Shown here: positions 10,774-19,129 of the stretch, piece after piece
Numbering within the stretch: position 1 is the first letter of the stretch
Layout of the letters: each line of letters begins with the position of its first letter
Source of the DNA: JAMQKA01 sp034521835
Lineage (GTDB): Bacteria > Bacteroidota > Rhodothermia > Balneolales > Balneolaceae
Assembly (NCBI GenBank): GCA_034521835.1
Contig: JAXHMA010000006.1
Span: 1,178,001-1,242,000, forward strand
DNA length: 64,000 nt
Direction of reading: 5' to 3'
Position numbers and translations under genes: made by a program
The notes under the pieces: generated by a model
Databases searched by the model: none
The model's input: only the letters and a program-made list of their open reading frames with translations
What the model was told of the DNA's origin: nothing

Positions 10774-11277
10774 CTACTCCCCTATTTTACCCAGGTTAAT
10801 GACCTCCATATTCTCAATTGTGCCATTGTCAATCTGAAACCGGACGACCGTACGGTACACCTGGAAGCCGTGCCGGCCAGCCGCCCCGGGATTTATGAAC
10901 AGCATTCGGTCTTTTTGCTGGTCTCGACCAATTTTCAGGATGTGCGAATGGCCGCAGATAAAAACATCGGGCGGATTGTTCTCCATCTCCTCCCTGATCG
11001 GGATGCAATAACGCCCCAGCGTTCCGCCGATATGGGTCATCCAGATGTCGATGCCTTCCACCTCAAACCGCTGGTTTTTTGGGTATTCCTGCCGGATGTC
11101 ATGCCCGTCAATATTACCGTAGACCCCAATTACGGGCGCAATTTTTTTGAGTTCCTCAGCAATTTTACGGTTCCCGAAATCACCGGCATGCCAGATCTCA
11201 TCTCTGTCCTCGAAATACTCAAATACCTGGGGATCAAGGTAGTTATGGGTATCCGATATTAGACCAACTTTTTTCAT
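10774..11277 (-). CDS. YfcE/MJ0936-type metallophosphoesterase
   Basis: Cytoplasmic calcineurin-fold phosphodiesterase of 167 residues. All metal-binding motifs are visible in order: ISDTHN (residues 7-12), HAGDFG, GNIDGHD, ICGHSH and the C-terminal INPGAAGRHG. The gene is complete and of family length. Its stop codon lies back to back with that of the carotenoid desaturase, with no base between them. Substrates of the family are phosphodiesters, usually not defined in vivo. Confidence 0.9.
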   Translation of the reverse strand: MKKVGLISDTHNYLDPQVFEYFEDRDEIWHAGDFGNRKIAEELKKIAPVIGVYGNIDGHDIRQEYPKNQRFEVEGIDIWMTHIGGTLGRYCIPIREEMENNPPDVFICGHSHILKIGRDQQKDRMLFINPGAAGRHGFQVYRTVVRFQIDNGTIENMEVINLGKIGE

Positions 11278-11411
11278 TATAATTTCTTTCCCATATTGCC
11301 CTTGGTAATCAACCCAATGATAGAAAAGTTATCAGCAGTTGTAAATTAGCTAACCCTTATTCAAATCTGTGGTAATAAACGATCATATTTTCATACTTCA
11401 AAACGCAGTAG

Positions 11412-12438
11412 ATGCACAGTTTTAGTATTATTATTGTTTCCTGGAACGCCCTTCAGCATTTAAAAATTTTTTTACCCTCTGTAGCCAAAACCCAATACAG
11501 GGAGATGGAGATCATCCTTGCCGATAATGCATCAGACGATGGATCTGCCGAATGGGTAGCCGCTCATTATCCTGAAGTAAAGATTGTGACTTTTGACCAG
11601 AATTACGGGTACTGCGGTGGAAATAATCGCGGTGCCAGGCATGCTGCGGGAGAGATCCTCGTATTTCTAAATAACGATGTTGAGGTGGAGCCGGACTGGA
11701 TTGGGCATCTGGACGATTGTTTCAGAGAGCATCCCGAAGCAGCAGCAATACAGCCTAAAATGCGATCCTACAGCAACCCGGCAGAGTTTGAATATGCCGG
11801 TGCAGCCGGTGGTTTTATTGACAAGTATGGATATCCCTTTTGCCGGGGTCGCGTGTTTGATACGGTGGAAAAAGATACCGGGCAATATGATGCCTCTTCA
11901 GAAATTTTCTGGGCCAGCGGGGCTGCCCTTGCCATTCGTAAAAAACAGTTCGAGGCAATTGGCGGATTTGATGAGGATTTTAAATTTCACATGGAAGAGA
12001 TCGACCTCTGCTGGCAGCTGTGGAATCGGGGGCACTCCGTGCGATACTGTCCGCAAAGCGTGGTCTATCACCTGGGCGGTGGCTCCATGCCCATGGGTTC
12101 ACCCCGCAAAGTCTATTACAATTACCGCAATAACCTGAAAATGCTCTGGAAAAATTCGCAGCTCCCGAACCCTGCCCTGGCGATTTTCCATTCGGTACGG
12201 ATTAGATATCGTTGCGGCCTTCCGGTCACTCATATACGGCGAATGGCGGGAATGTTCAGCCATTATCCGGGCACATTTTCACTTTTGGCGTTCATTTCCA
12301 AAGACGCTAAAAAAACGCCGATCACTCCAACAAAAAAGAACATCCGGGCACGATCCTACAACCATGCTCCCCATCAACCTGATCAGGAGATATTTTTTGC
12401 AGGGCAAACACCGCTTTTCCGAGCTGCTTGAATCCTGA
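11412..12438 (+). CDS. Family 2 glycosyltransferase, WbbL/rhamnosyltransferase type (frameshifted C-terminus)
   Basis: GT-A fold transferase acting on nucleotide sugars, probably for a surface glycan or glycolipid. Motifs: SIIIVSWNALQ at the start, ILADNASDDGSAEW, NYGYCGGNNRGAR, FLNNDVEVEPDW (the DxD-like site), GFDEDFKFHMEEIDLCWQL. The frame that runs to 12431 turns into low-quality sequence after about 12195; the next frame gives a natural basic tail (LIYGEWRE... RRYFLQGKHRFSELLES) ending at 12438. So the true C-terminus is most likely the latter. It lies between a carotenoid desaturase and a membrane desaturase, but shows no specific sign of being a carotenoid glycosyltransferase. Confidence 0.85.
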
Positions 12439-12683
12439 TCTTTCATTTATTTATTGTACACAGCTACAACAAATAATTGCACCAAACTACGGGTAGAATC
12501 CAGGAGAAATATTTCCGAAAAGTTATGTAGTGAGAATGTGGCGCAGTCTTAATTACTTTACAGATGACTCATCATGGTGACCATGCTGTGTAGTCAATAT
12601 GCATATTATTGATTTTATTATAGATAGATGCTAAAATACTTACATGGTTGGATTCAGCGAACAGCTATAATCAATAAGAAATT

Positions 12684-13679
12684 ATGGAAAGAATTCAGGA
12701 TAAGATATATCACTGTGACACCCCTGGAGATATCCTGCTGCTGGACCGAAAAGACATATCCCATCAAAAGAGAGAGAAGATTCGTGAGCTGCAGGAACTA
12801 AATTATTGGTATAATCTCAAGATTGTGTTTTTCATGGGGCTCTGGATTGCCGCTGGCTACCTGTTGCTGTACACAAATTTCCTCTTCCTTGATCTTGCAC
12901 TCTATTTCCTTATCGCCTGCGCCATGGTTGGTATGCCGATCATCATGCATGAGTCCAATCATAATCTATTGTTCAAAAACCGGTTTTTAAATCGATGGGT
13001 TGGGTTTTTCTGCGGGCTGCCCGGCCTGGTTTCGGTAACAGCCTATCGTACGGTACACCTTGCCCACCATGCCAATACAGGTACTGAAGATGATCCCGAC
13101 AATATGGATAACTCGGTCCCCAAATCGGTGTCCATGGTGCTGTTTTTTTACCTCTTTCTGGTGCTTGGTGCATACCTCTACATTTTCCATGTGGGCGTTG
13201 AGGGATACAAAATTGGCAACTCCAATAAGCGGAAGAAAATTGTTGTAGAATACCTGCTTATTTTAGGGATTTATGGACTCGTTTTTTGGTTCATACCCTT
13301 CTACTATATCCTGCATCTCTGGTTGATTCCGCTAATTATTGGCGTTCAGCTAACCAATGTCCGCGGCCTTGCAGAACACGGCCTGATTACCAAAAACAAT
13401 GTCTTCACTGAGACTCGATGCGTAGAAAGCAACGCCTTTGTCTCCTTTATGATGTGCAACCTGAACTACCACCTAGACCATCATCTTTTCCCGGGGGTGC
13501 CGTGGTATAATTTGCCGAAGCTCCACAAACTTCTGGAGGATGAATACATTGCGGCAGGTTTCTCGGTGTACAGCTCATACACTCAGTTTTTGGTCGACTT
13601 TTTCAAGACAACCTGGTCGGGCTACATTCCCGATTTCCGGATGATTCCAGAACACATGAAAGATCATGCCTGTGGATAG
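12684..13679 (+). CDS. Membrane fatty-acid desaturase family protein
   Basis: Integral-membrane di-iron oxygenase-like protein of 331 residues. Three histidine boxes are present in the expected order: HESNH (about residue 92), HLAHHANTG (about residue 130) and NYHLDHHLFPGVPW (about residue 265). Several hydrophobic segments lie between them. The family includes acyl-lipid desaturases and carotenoid ketolases/hydroxylases; because a CrtI-type gene lies 2 kb upstream on the same strand, a carotenoid substrate is possible but not shown. It is uninterrupted, with 245 non-coding bases upstream that could hold its own promoter. Confidence 0.82.
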   Translation: MERIQDKIYHCDTPGDILLLDRKDISHQKREKIRELQELNYWYNLKIVFFMGLWIAAGYLLLYTNFLFLDLALYFLIACAMVGMPIIMHESNHNLLFKNRFLNRWVGFFCGLPGLVSVTAYRTVHLAHHANTGTEDDPDNMDNSVPKSVSMVLFFYLFLVLGAYLYIFHVGVEGYKIGNSNKRKKIVVEYLLILGIYGLVFWFIPFYYILHLWLIPLIIGVQLTNVRGLAEHGLITKNNVFTETRCVESNAFVSFMMCNLNYHLDHHLFPGVPWYNLPKLHKLLEDEYIAAGFSVYSSYTQFLVDFFKTTWSGYIPDFRMIPEHMKDHACG

Positions 13680-13808
13680 CGATATTTTCCTCATCAGTGA
13701 AGTGGAATCATACTCATGAAATAATGATTTGCCTGTGGAGCCATTTTCTTTATATAAATCCTGATTTTACCGTATTTTCGTGCAAAATAAGGATTAGAAT
13801 ACAGACGG

Positions 13809-14420
13809 ATGTTTGACAAGGATAAGGCAAAAAGGCTCGCGTTGGCCTTTCTGAAAAAATGGTGGTGCTCCCTCCTTTTGGTACCTTTTGTCTATGAAAC
13901 GCTACACCAAGTGTACAGGGCCCTGCGGTTCAATATCTTTTTTATGATTTCGCATGATTTCCCCTTTCCCATCAATTTTACCCATTTTATGCTGGATAAT
14001 TTTCTGTTGATTGTTCACGAAGCGGGCCACACGTTTTTTAGTATTTTGGGGATTAGATTCATCACAATCCTGGGCGGCTCCCTATTTCAACTTCTTTTAC
14101 CCGGAGCCATATTCTTTTACACCTGGATCAACAATCAGAAAATTGGAATGCAGCTTTCCCTGGCGCTTGTAGGTATGAGCTGGCTGGATGTGGCCGGGTA
14201 TGCCGCAGACGGCGGGCAGCAACAGCTCCCGTTAATTGGTGGTCTCTCAAAAGAATCGCATGATTGGATGAACCTACTCACCCAGATGGATATGTTGGAA
14301 TATGACCTTGTTATTGGAATTGTGTTCGCGGTGATCGGAGCTCTGTTTTATTTATTTGCCCTGGCTATTCCGGCCATTCATCGTAACTACCAAGAAGGAA
14401 ATGTGAAGCTGCAACTATAG
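13809..14420 (+). CDS. Integral membrane protein with HEAGH zinc-protease motif
   Basis: A 203-residue membrane protein with four or more hydrophobic segments. The motif IVHEAGHTFFS (about residue 75) matches the HExxH zinc site of M50-type intramembrane proteases, and GMSWLDVAGYAADGG further on could supply the third ligand (Asp) as in the site-2 protease group. The short length resembles minimal membrane M50-like proteins more than RseP. No PDZ domain is seen. Substrate unknown; a non-proteolytic family member cannot be excluded. Confidence 0.6.
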   Translation: MFDKDKAKRLALAFLKKWWCSLLLVPFVYETLHQVYRALRFNIFFMISHDFPFPINFTHFMLDNFLLIVHEAGHTFFSILGIRFITILGGSLFQLLLPGAIFFYTWINNQKIGMQLSLALVGMSWLDVAGYAADGGQQQLPLIGGLSKESHDWMNLLTQMDMLEYDLVIGIVFAVIGALFYLFALAIPAIHRNYQEGNVKLQL

Positions 14421-14553
14421 TTAATGATATGTTGCCGAAGCATCAGTGAAATATCAAAAAAGTGGAAATTGAATATCCATTTCAAAGGGTCATCTACTTG
14501 TTGATACCTTTCCCATTCCTGGCAAATTTCAATTCAAACAACAACCCTGCCAG

Positions 14554-15396
14554 CTATTCCTTAAAACCATAAAGCATTTCAATCTCTTTTGGCCAGCGGT
14601 CGGTGTTCGGTGTTTCCAGGATTAAGGGGATGTTATCAAAGCGATCATCCTGCATGATAAATTTAAAAGTATCGATGCCGATCTCTCCATCACCCAGACT
14701 CTCATGGCGATCAACCTGGCTTCCTAATTCTTTCTTAGAATCATTCAAGTGCATCGCCTTTAAGTATCTAAGCCCAATGACATTATCAAATTCTTTAAAT
14801 GTTTTTTCGAATCCTTCTTTGGTTCTAATATCATATCCTGCGGCATAGGCATGAGCCGTGTCAATACAGACGCCCACGCGGTCTTTATCCTCGACCTGGT
14901 CAATCATTTCGGCAAGATGCTCAAACTCAAAACCCATATTGGTACCCTGCCCCGCCGTATTTTCGAATACGGCCGTTACGCCCTCGGTCTGGTCCAGTGC
15001 CCAGTTGATTGACTCCGCGTTGCGCTTCAGGCATTCAGTGGGAGAAATTTTATCAAGATGGCTGCCCGGATGAAAATTTAGCAGTCTGATGCCCAGCTGC
15101 TCGCACCGCTGTATTTCATCCAAAAAGGCGTTGCGTGACTTCTGCAACTGTGCCTTCTCCGGGTGCCCGAGATTGATCAAATAGCTGTCGTGGGGCATGA
15201 TGTGATCGGTGGAAAAATCAAGCTTTTCCACCTGCTCTTTGAAACCATCAATATTTTCTTCAGAAAGTGGTTTTGACTTCCATCGCCGCTGATTTTTGGT
15301 GAATAGCGCAAAGGCTTTGGCTCCAATTTCATCCGCCCTGACCGGCGCATTTTCTACTCCACCGGCAGCACTTACATGAGCTCCAACATATTTCAT
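14554..15396 (-). CDS. nfo: Endonuclease IV
   Basis: Apurinic/apyrimidinic endonuclease of base-excision repair, a three-zinc TIM-barrel enzyme. The 280 residues match the family length. Metal-binding blocks are all present: GAHVSAAGG (residues 5-13), NFHPGSHL, FENTAGQG, CIDTAHAYAAGYD, HLNDSKKELGSQVDRHE and LETPN near the end. The gene is intact and transcribed toward the membrane protease gene. Confidence 0.96.
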   Translation of the reverse strand: MKYVGAHVSAAGGVENAPVRADEIGAKAFALFTKNQRRWKSKPLSEENIDGFKEQVEKLDFSTDHIMPHDSYLINLGHPEKAQLQKSRNAFLDEIQRCEQLGIRLLNFHPGSHLDKISPTECLKRNAESINWALDQTEGVTAVFENTAGQGTNMGFEFEHLAEMIDQVEDKDRVGVCIDTAHAYAAGYDIRTKEGFEKTFKEFDNVIGLRYLKAMHLNDSKKELGSQVDRHESLGDGEIGIDTFKFIMQDDRFDNIPLILETPNTDRWPKEIEMLYGFKE

Positions 15397-15615
15397 GAGT
15401 ATATTCTTTTTGTGTTCAAGAGTTGTTAATTTCGCTTGAATAAATTGAATTCACGATCCAATAACAAAGATTCTTCCGCCACCTAAAAACACAAAACCAG
15501 CCGGGCGGGGCGTTCATCGAAAATTCAACCCTGTTCATCGAAAAAAATTCCTGACGTGCCGGGGATTCACGTACTTGGGATTGAACAGGAACATTAATTT
15601 AATCTCCCTACTATT

Positions 15616-16266
15616 ATGAAACGCTTTATCAAACTTAGTATCCTCGGCTTCATTTTCTCATTCACCTTTAGCGGGTGTTTCCTCAAATCGGTGCATCCCC
15701 TGATTTCTCACTCCGACTCTCAGCGCGTGGAGGGACTGAAGGGAGTTTGGCAGGATGAAGATGACGCAACGTGGTATTTCATCAATGATATCACCAGGTT
15801 CAGGCAGTATATGGGAATGGATGAAAATCCTTTTGCGGATGATCAAACCATTGATATGCAAAATGCCTATTTCGTTTTCTATGAGACGAAATTTAACGGC
15901 AGGATCGATACCACGCTGTTTATCGGGTCAACCATAGAACTCAACGATCACTACTACCTTGATCTCAAGGTGATGGAGATCGGCAACGGGCTGCCTGAGC
16001 TGGTAAACAGTCATCTTTTTGCCGCTCATACTTTTTCTAAGATCGCTATCCGGGAAAATGAGCTTACCATTGAGCTGTTCAACGACGAATGGATACGCGA
16101 CCAGCTGCTCAATAACCGCGTACGACTGAAATATGAGCGCGTAGATGGTGAAGAACCGGAAGTGCTGGTGACCGCCACAACCAAAGAACTCCAGGAGTTT
16201 GTGAAGAAATATGGCCAAAATGAAAAAGCTTACAGCGATCCCCTTTCATTAACCAGGATTAAGTAA
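15616..16266 (+). CDS. Lipoprotein upstream of LytS/LytTR pair
   Basis: A 216-residue protein with a lipoprotein signal peptide (lipobox FSGCFLK at about residues 18-24) and no family I can name. The mature part opens with SVHPLISHSDSQRVEGLKGVWQDEDD, a style seen in small Bacteroidota lipoproteins. It ends two bases before the start of the histidine kinase, so the three genes form one operon; a role as extracytoplasmic partner or output of that system is an inference from position only. Confidence 0.7.
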   Translation: MKRFIKLSILGFIFSFTFSGCFLKSVHPLISHSDSQRVEGLKGVWQDEDDATWYFINDITRFRQYMGMDENPFADDQTIDMQNAYFVFYETKFNGRIDTTLFIGSTIELNDHYYLDLKVMEIGNGLPELVNSHLFAAHTFSKIAIRENELTIELFNDEWIRDQLLNNRVRLKYERVDGEEPEVLVTATTKELQEFVKKYGQNEKAYSDPLSLTRIK

Positions 16267-16268
16267 CA

Positions 16269-17303
16269 ATGGTCACACGGGTAAACAGGTTCATCCGCAG
16301 CCGCCTTTTCCAGGATCTTCTTTTCTGGTGTATCTCTTTCTGGGTGTTGCTGCGCCTGTTTACCCGTACTGACCAATCCCGTCAGATCGATTACCTGTAC
16401 ACCGCCCTGTTTCACCTGCCGCTGCTGGCTGCGGTTTATCTCAACGCCCTCGTGCTGATTCCGAACACCCTCACTAAAGGTCGTTACTGGAAATATCTCT
16501 GGCAGATTCTGGCGCTTTAAGGACTCACATACCTGATCTACATATTGACCTTCAATTACCTGGCCGATCTTTTATTCTCGGGATTTTTCTTTATCGCGAT
16601 TTACACCCGGCTGGAGATTTTCGGTTTTTTCGTGGTTTATGTGGGCATATCTTCGCTCATCGACTTCTCTAAAAGCTGGTTCCGGGAGATGGAGCTGGAA
16701 AAGACGATGCAGTCGCTGCAGAAAGAGAAAGTGGAAACCGAGTTGAAAGCCCTCAGGGCGCAGATAAATCCCCATTTTCTGTTCAACAGTCTTAATCACA
16801 TCTACGCGCTGGCCTACCGCCAGTCCCCGGAAACCGCTCCTGCTATTCTGCAGCTTTCCGAGCTGCTGAGATACACGCTGAAACAGATGGACAAAGCCAC
16901 CGTTCCGCTGCAGGATGAGCTGAACTACCTGCAAAAATATGTGGACCTCTATAAGCATCGCCTTCAGCATCCCGAGAAAGTTCGTTTTGAGATAAAAGGT
17001 CCCGTTAAAGGCTTGATGATCGCCCCGCTTTTGCTGATCGCCTTTGTAGAAAACTGCTTCAAGCATGGTTCCATAGAAGAACCTGGAGAAATGATCGATA
17101 TCGAAATTCAGACCAACACCAACAGGTTATTTCTAAAAACCCAAAACAGTACGGGAATTAAAACGGCACTGCCGGAAACCAGTGGTATAGGCCTGGATAA
17201 TGTTCGGCGCAGGCTGAACCTACTGTATCCCGGAAAACATATCCTTGAAATAGAAGATGAAGAAGGGACTTTTATCGCGAAACTTACTCTGGATTTGATA
17301 TGA
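16269..17303 (+). CDS. LytS/YehU-type sensor histidine kinase (one in-frame stop)
   Basis: Membrane sensor kinase with the His_kinase domain of the LytS group and a C-terminal ATPase domain. N-terminal hydrophobic segments are followed by a coiled coil (MQSLQKEKVETELKALRAQ) and the phospho-acceptor box INPHFLFNSLNHIYA. ATP-binding features include FVENCFKHG and GIGLDNVRRRL. A TAA at codon 84 (16518-16520) interrupts an otherwise continuous frame; sequence before and after is in register and both halves fit the family, so a base error or very recent mutation is likely. The end overlaps the response regulator by four bases (ATGA), which indicates coupled translation. Confidence 0.85.
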
Positions 17304-17980
17304 ACCGTCTTCTTACCTGCCTGATTGTTGATGATGAACCCGCTGCCCAACAGGTGCTACAGCAGTATATTGACGATACGCCGTGGCTCGTACTAAAGAA
17401 AACATGCAGCAATGCCTTTGAGGGGATGGAATACTTGGACAATCAAACTGCTGATATTCTTTTTCTGGATGTAAACATGCCCAAACTATCCGGCATTGAT
17501 TTTCTTAAATCGATGAAAAATCCTCCTGCTGTGATTCTTTCTACCGCTTATGACGATTATGCACTTGAAGGCTACGAGCTTGATGTTATCGACTACCTGT
17601 TAAAGCCATTCTCCTTTGAGCGTTTTCTGCAGGCCGTTCGCAAGGCAAAAGAACGGGTTCCAACTTCCACAGGCAGTAACACCATTTCTGTTAAGTCAGA
17701 TGGACGGATTTACCGGGTTTTGCTAGACGAGATCAGGCTGCTTGAGTCGCAGGGTGATTATGTGACCATGCATCTGTCGGGACGAAAAATCACGTTTTAT
17801 GATACGCTGAAAAACCTGGAAGAGGAACTTCCTTCCGACCAATTTGCCCGGGTTCACAAGTCATATATCGTGAACCTTTCCTGCGTTGATTACCTTGAAG
17901 GCAACGTGCTGAAGCTGGGCGATCTGACCATCCCAATCGGTAATACCTACCGGGATAAGATCCGAACCTATTTTGAATGA
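17300..17980 (+). CDS. LytTR-family response regulator
   Basis: Two-domain regulator of 226 residues. The receiver domain has the acidic pair (VDDEP), the phospho-acceptor Asp in LFLDVNMPKLSG (about residue 56) and the conserved Lys in LLKPFSFERF. The C-terminal LytTR DNA-binding domain has IRLLESQGDYVTMHL and FARVHKSYIVNLSCVDYLEG. It is the cognate partner of the overlapping LytS-type kinase. Targets are not identifiable here; the upstream lipoprotein gene is the obvious candidate for autoregulation. Confidence 0.93.
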   Translation: MNRLLTCLIVDDEPAAQQVLQQYIDDTPWLVLKKTCSNAFEGMEYLDNQTADILFLDVNMPKLSGIDFLKSMKNPPAVILSTAYDDYALEGYELDVIDYLLKPFSFERFLQAVRKAKERVPTSTGSNTISVKSDGRIYRVLLDEIRLLESQGDYVTMHLSGRKITFYDTLKNLEEELPSDQFARVHKSYIVNLSCVDYLEGNVLKLGDLTIPIGNTYRDKIRTYFE

Positions 17981-18096
17981 ATTGCGCCGCAGGAACAGAA
18001 TCAGAGAGGAAATCTGGGATTAAGATTCTATATAAATGCCGAAAACAAGTAAGATAGCTGGAAATATTCTTGCCATCATAGAGAAAGTGCTTACCC

Positions 18097-18942
18097 CTAA
18101 AACTGAATATTAAGGCCCACCAACCCGCCTTTTACTACCGGGTAGAGCCGGGCATTGCTTTTGACCAGCCCATTTTTGTGTGCCAATGCCCGACCCATAA
18201 GATAGCCCAGGGCTCCTCCGACAACCACATCCGTAATCCAGTGCTTGTGGCTTTCGATTCGCTGAACGGCAACTGAACCTGCCATTGCATACGCTGGAAT
18301 GCGTACCCAGGGAGAGTCGTAGCTGGAGGCGATCACTGTAGATAGGGCAAATATTTTGCTGGTGTGTCCTGAAGGCATCGAGTGATTGGTAGAGCCAGAA
18401 TCAAATTCAAGCGGATCAAAATCGAGATTTCCATCTTCTACAAAAGGTCGTTCCCTGCCAAAAATCGTTTTGATGAGACCGGTAGTCATCTGGGTAAAGA
18501 TGATCGCTTCGGCGGCCGTCCACCCTGTTCGAGCCAGCTTGCGATCGTTAAAAAGATATCCAGCACCGATAAACAGACTAGAACTACCCAAGGCAAATAG
18601 ATTTGGATCAACTGCATCATAAAAACGACCTGGCGTGGCCATTAAATTATAGGAAGAAGGGCGTATTTCCTTTGATTTGCTGTAAATGGGCGTATCTACA
18701 CCGATCATCAGGGCGGTAGTAATGGTTGAGAAAGCGCCCAGAACCAGCAGGTTTTCTTTATTGATGCGAGCCGGTGACGTAAGAATGTAACTGAAATCAC
18801 CTACAAAATCGGGCATACTTGAAGGCTCCCCATACTCTTCCACGAGGATCGAAAAAGAATAATCTGTTTGTGCGGCCAGCTTATTGCCACCTGATCCCAT
18901 TAACAGAATAAGCGAGAAGAAAATTATTTTGGTTCTGATCAC
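18097..18942 (-). CDS. PAP2-family phosphatase, exported
   Basis: Type 2 phosphatidic acid phosphatase-like protein of 281 residues with an N-terminal signal peptide ending near AAQT. The three catalytic blocks are clear: KTIFGRERP, MPSGHTS and ESHKHWITDVVVGG. The C-terminus is hydrophobic/aromatic (GGLVGLNIQF). It is likely to dephosphorylate lipid phosphates, such as undecaprenyl pyrophosphate, at the periplasmic face. The gene is intact and stands alone. Confidence 0.9.
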   Translation of the reverse strand: MIRTKIIFFSLILLMGSGGNKLAAQTDYSFSILVEEYGEPSSMPDFVGDFSYILTSPARINKENLLVLGAFSTITTALMIGVDTPIYSKSKEIRPSSYNLMATPGRFYDAVDPNLFALGSSSLFIGAGYLFNDRKLARTGWTAAEAIIFTQMTTGLIKTIFGRERPFVEDGNLDFDPLEFDSGSTNHSMPSGHTSKIFALSTVIASSYDSPWVRIPAYAMAGSVAVQRIESHKHWITDVVVGGALGYLMGRALAHKNGLVKSNARLYPVVKGGLVGLNIQF

Positions 18943-19067
18943 AAATTAACGATGTCAAAAAGTCGGTTTTTAACCTGCATACAACGATAAATTTACTCTG
19001 TTTTGGGAATTACGCAATAGGCACAGAATATTTTTATTTGCTTAGGTGAGAAGATTTTCAGCCAATA

Positions 19068-19098
19068 TAAAAAAGGAGCGCCAACACTGACGCTCCTT
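19068..19098 (-). terminator. Terminator of the VPS10-like gene
   Basis: On the minus strand the stem AAGGAGCG/CGCTCCTT (19073-19080 with 19091-19098) is followed by six Ts. It lies about 30 bases past the stop of the large beta-propeller gene. Confidence 0.88.
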
Positions 19099-19129
19099 CG
19101 GAATCAACTTAGGACTTTTCTTCTTTTAC

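Noticed and set aside
11412..12438. Carotenoid glucosyltransferase (CruG-like)
   Set aside because: The motifs are those of general WbbL-type family 2 transferases; only the neighbourhood suggests carotenoids.
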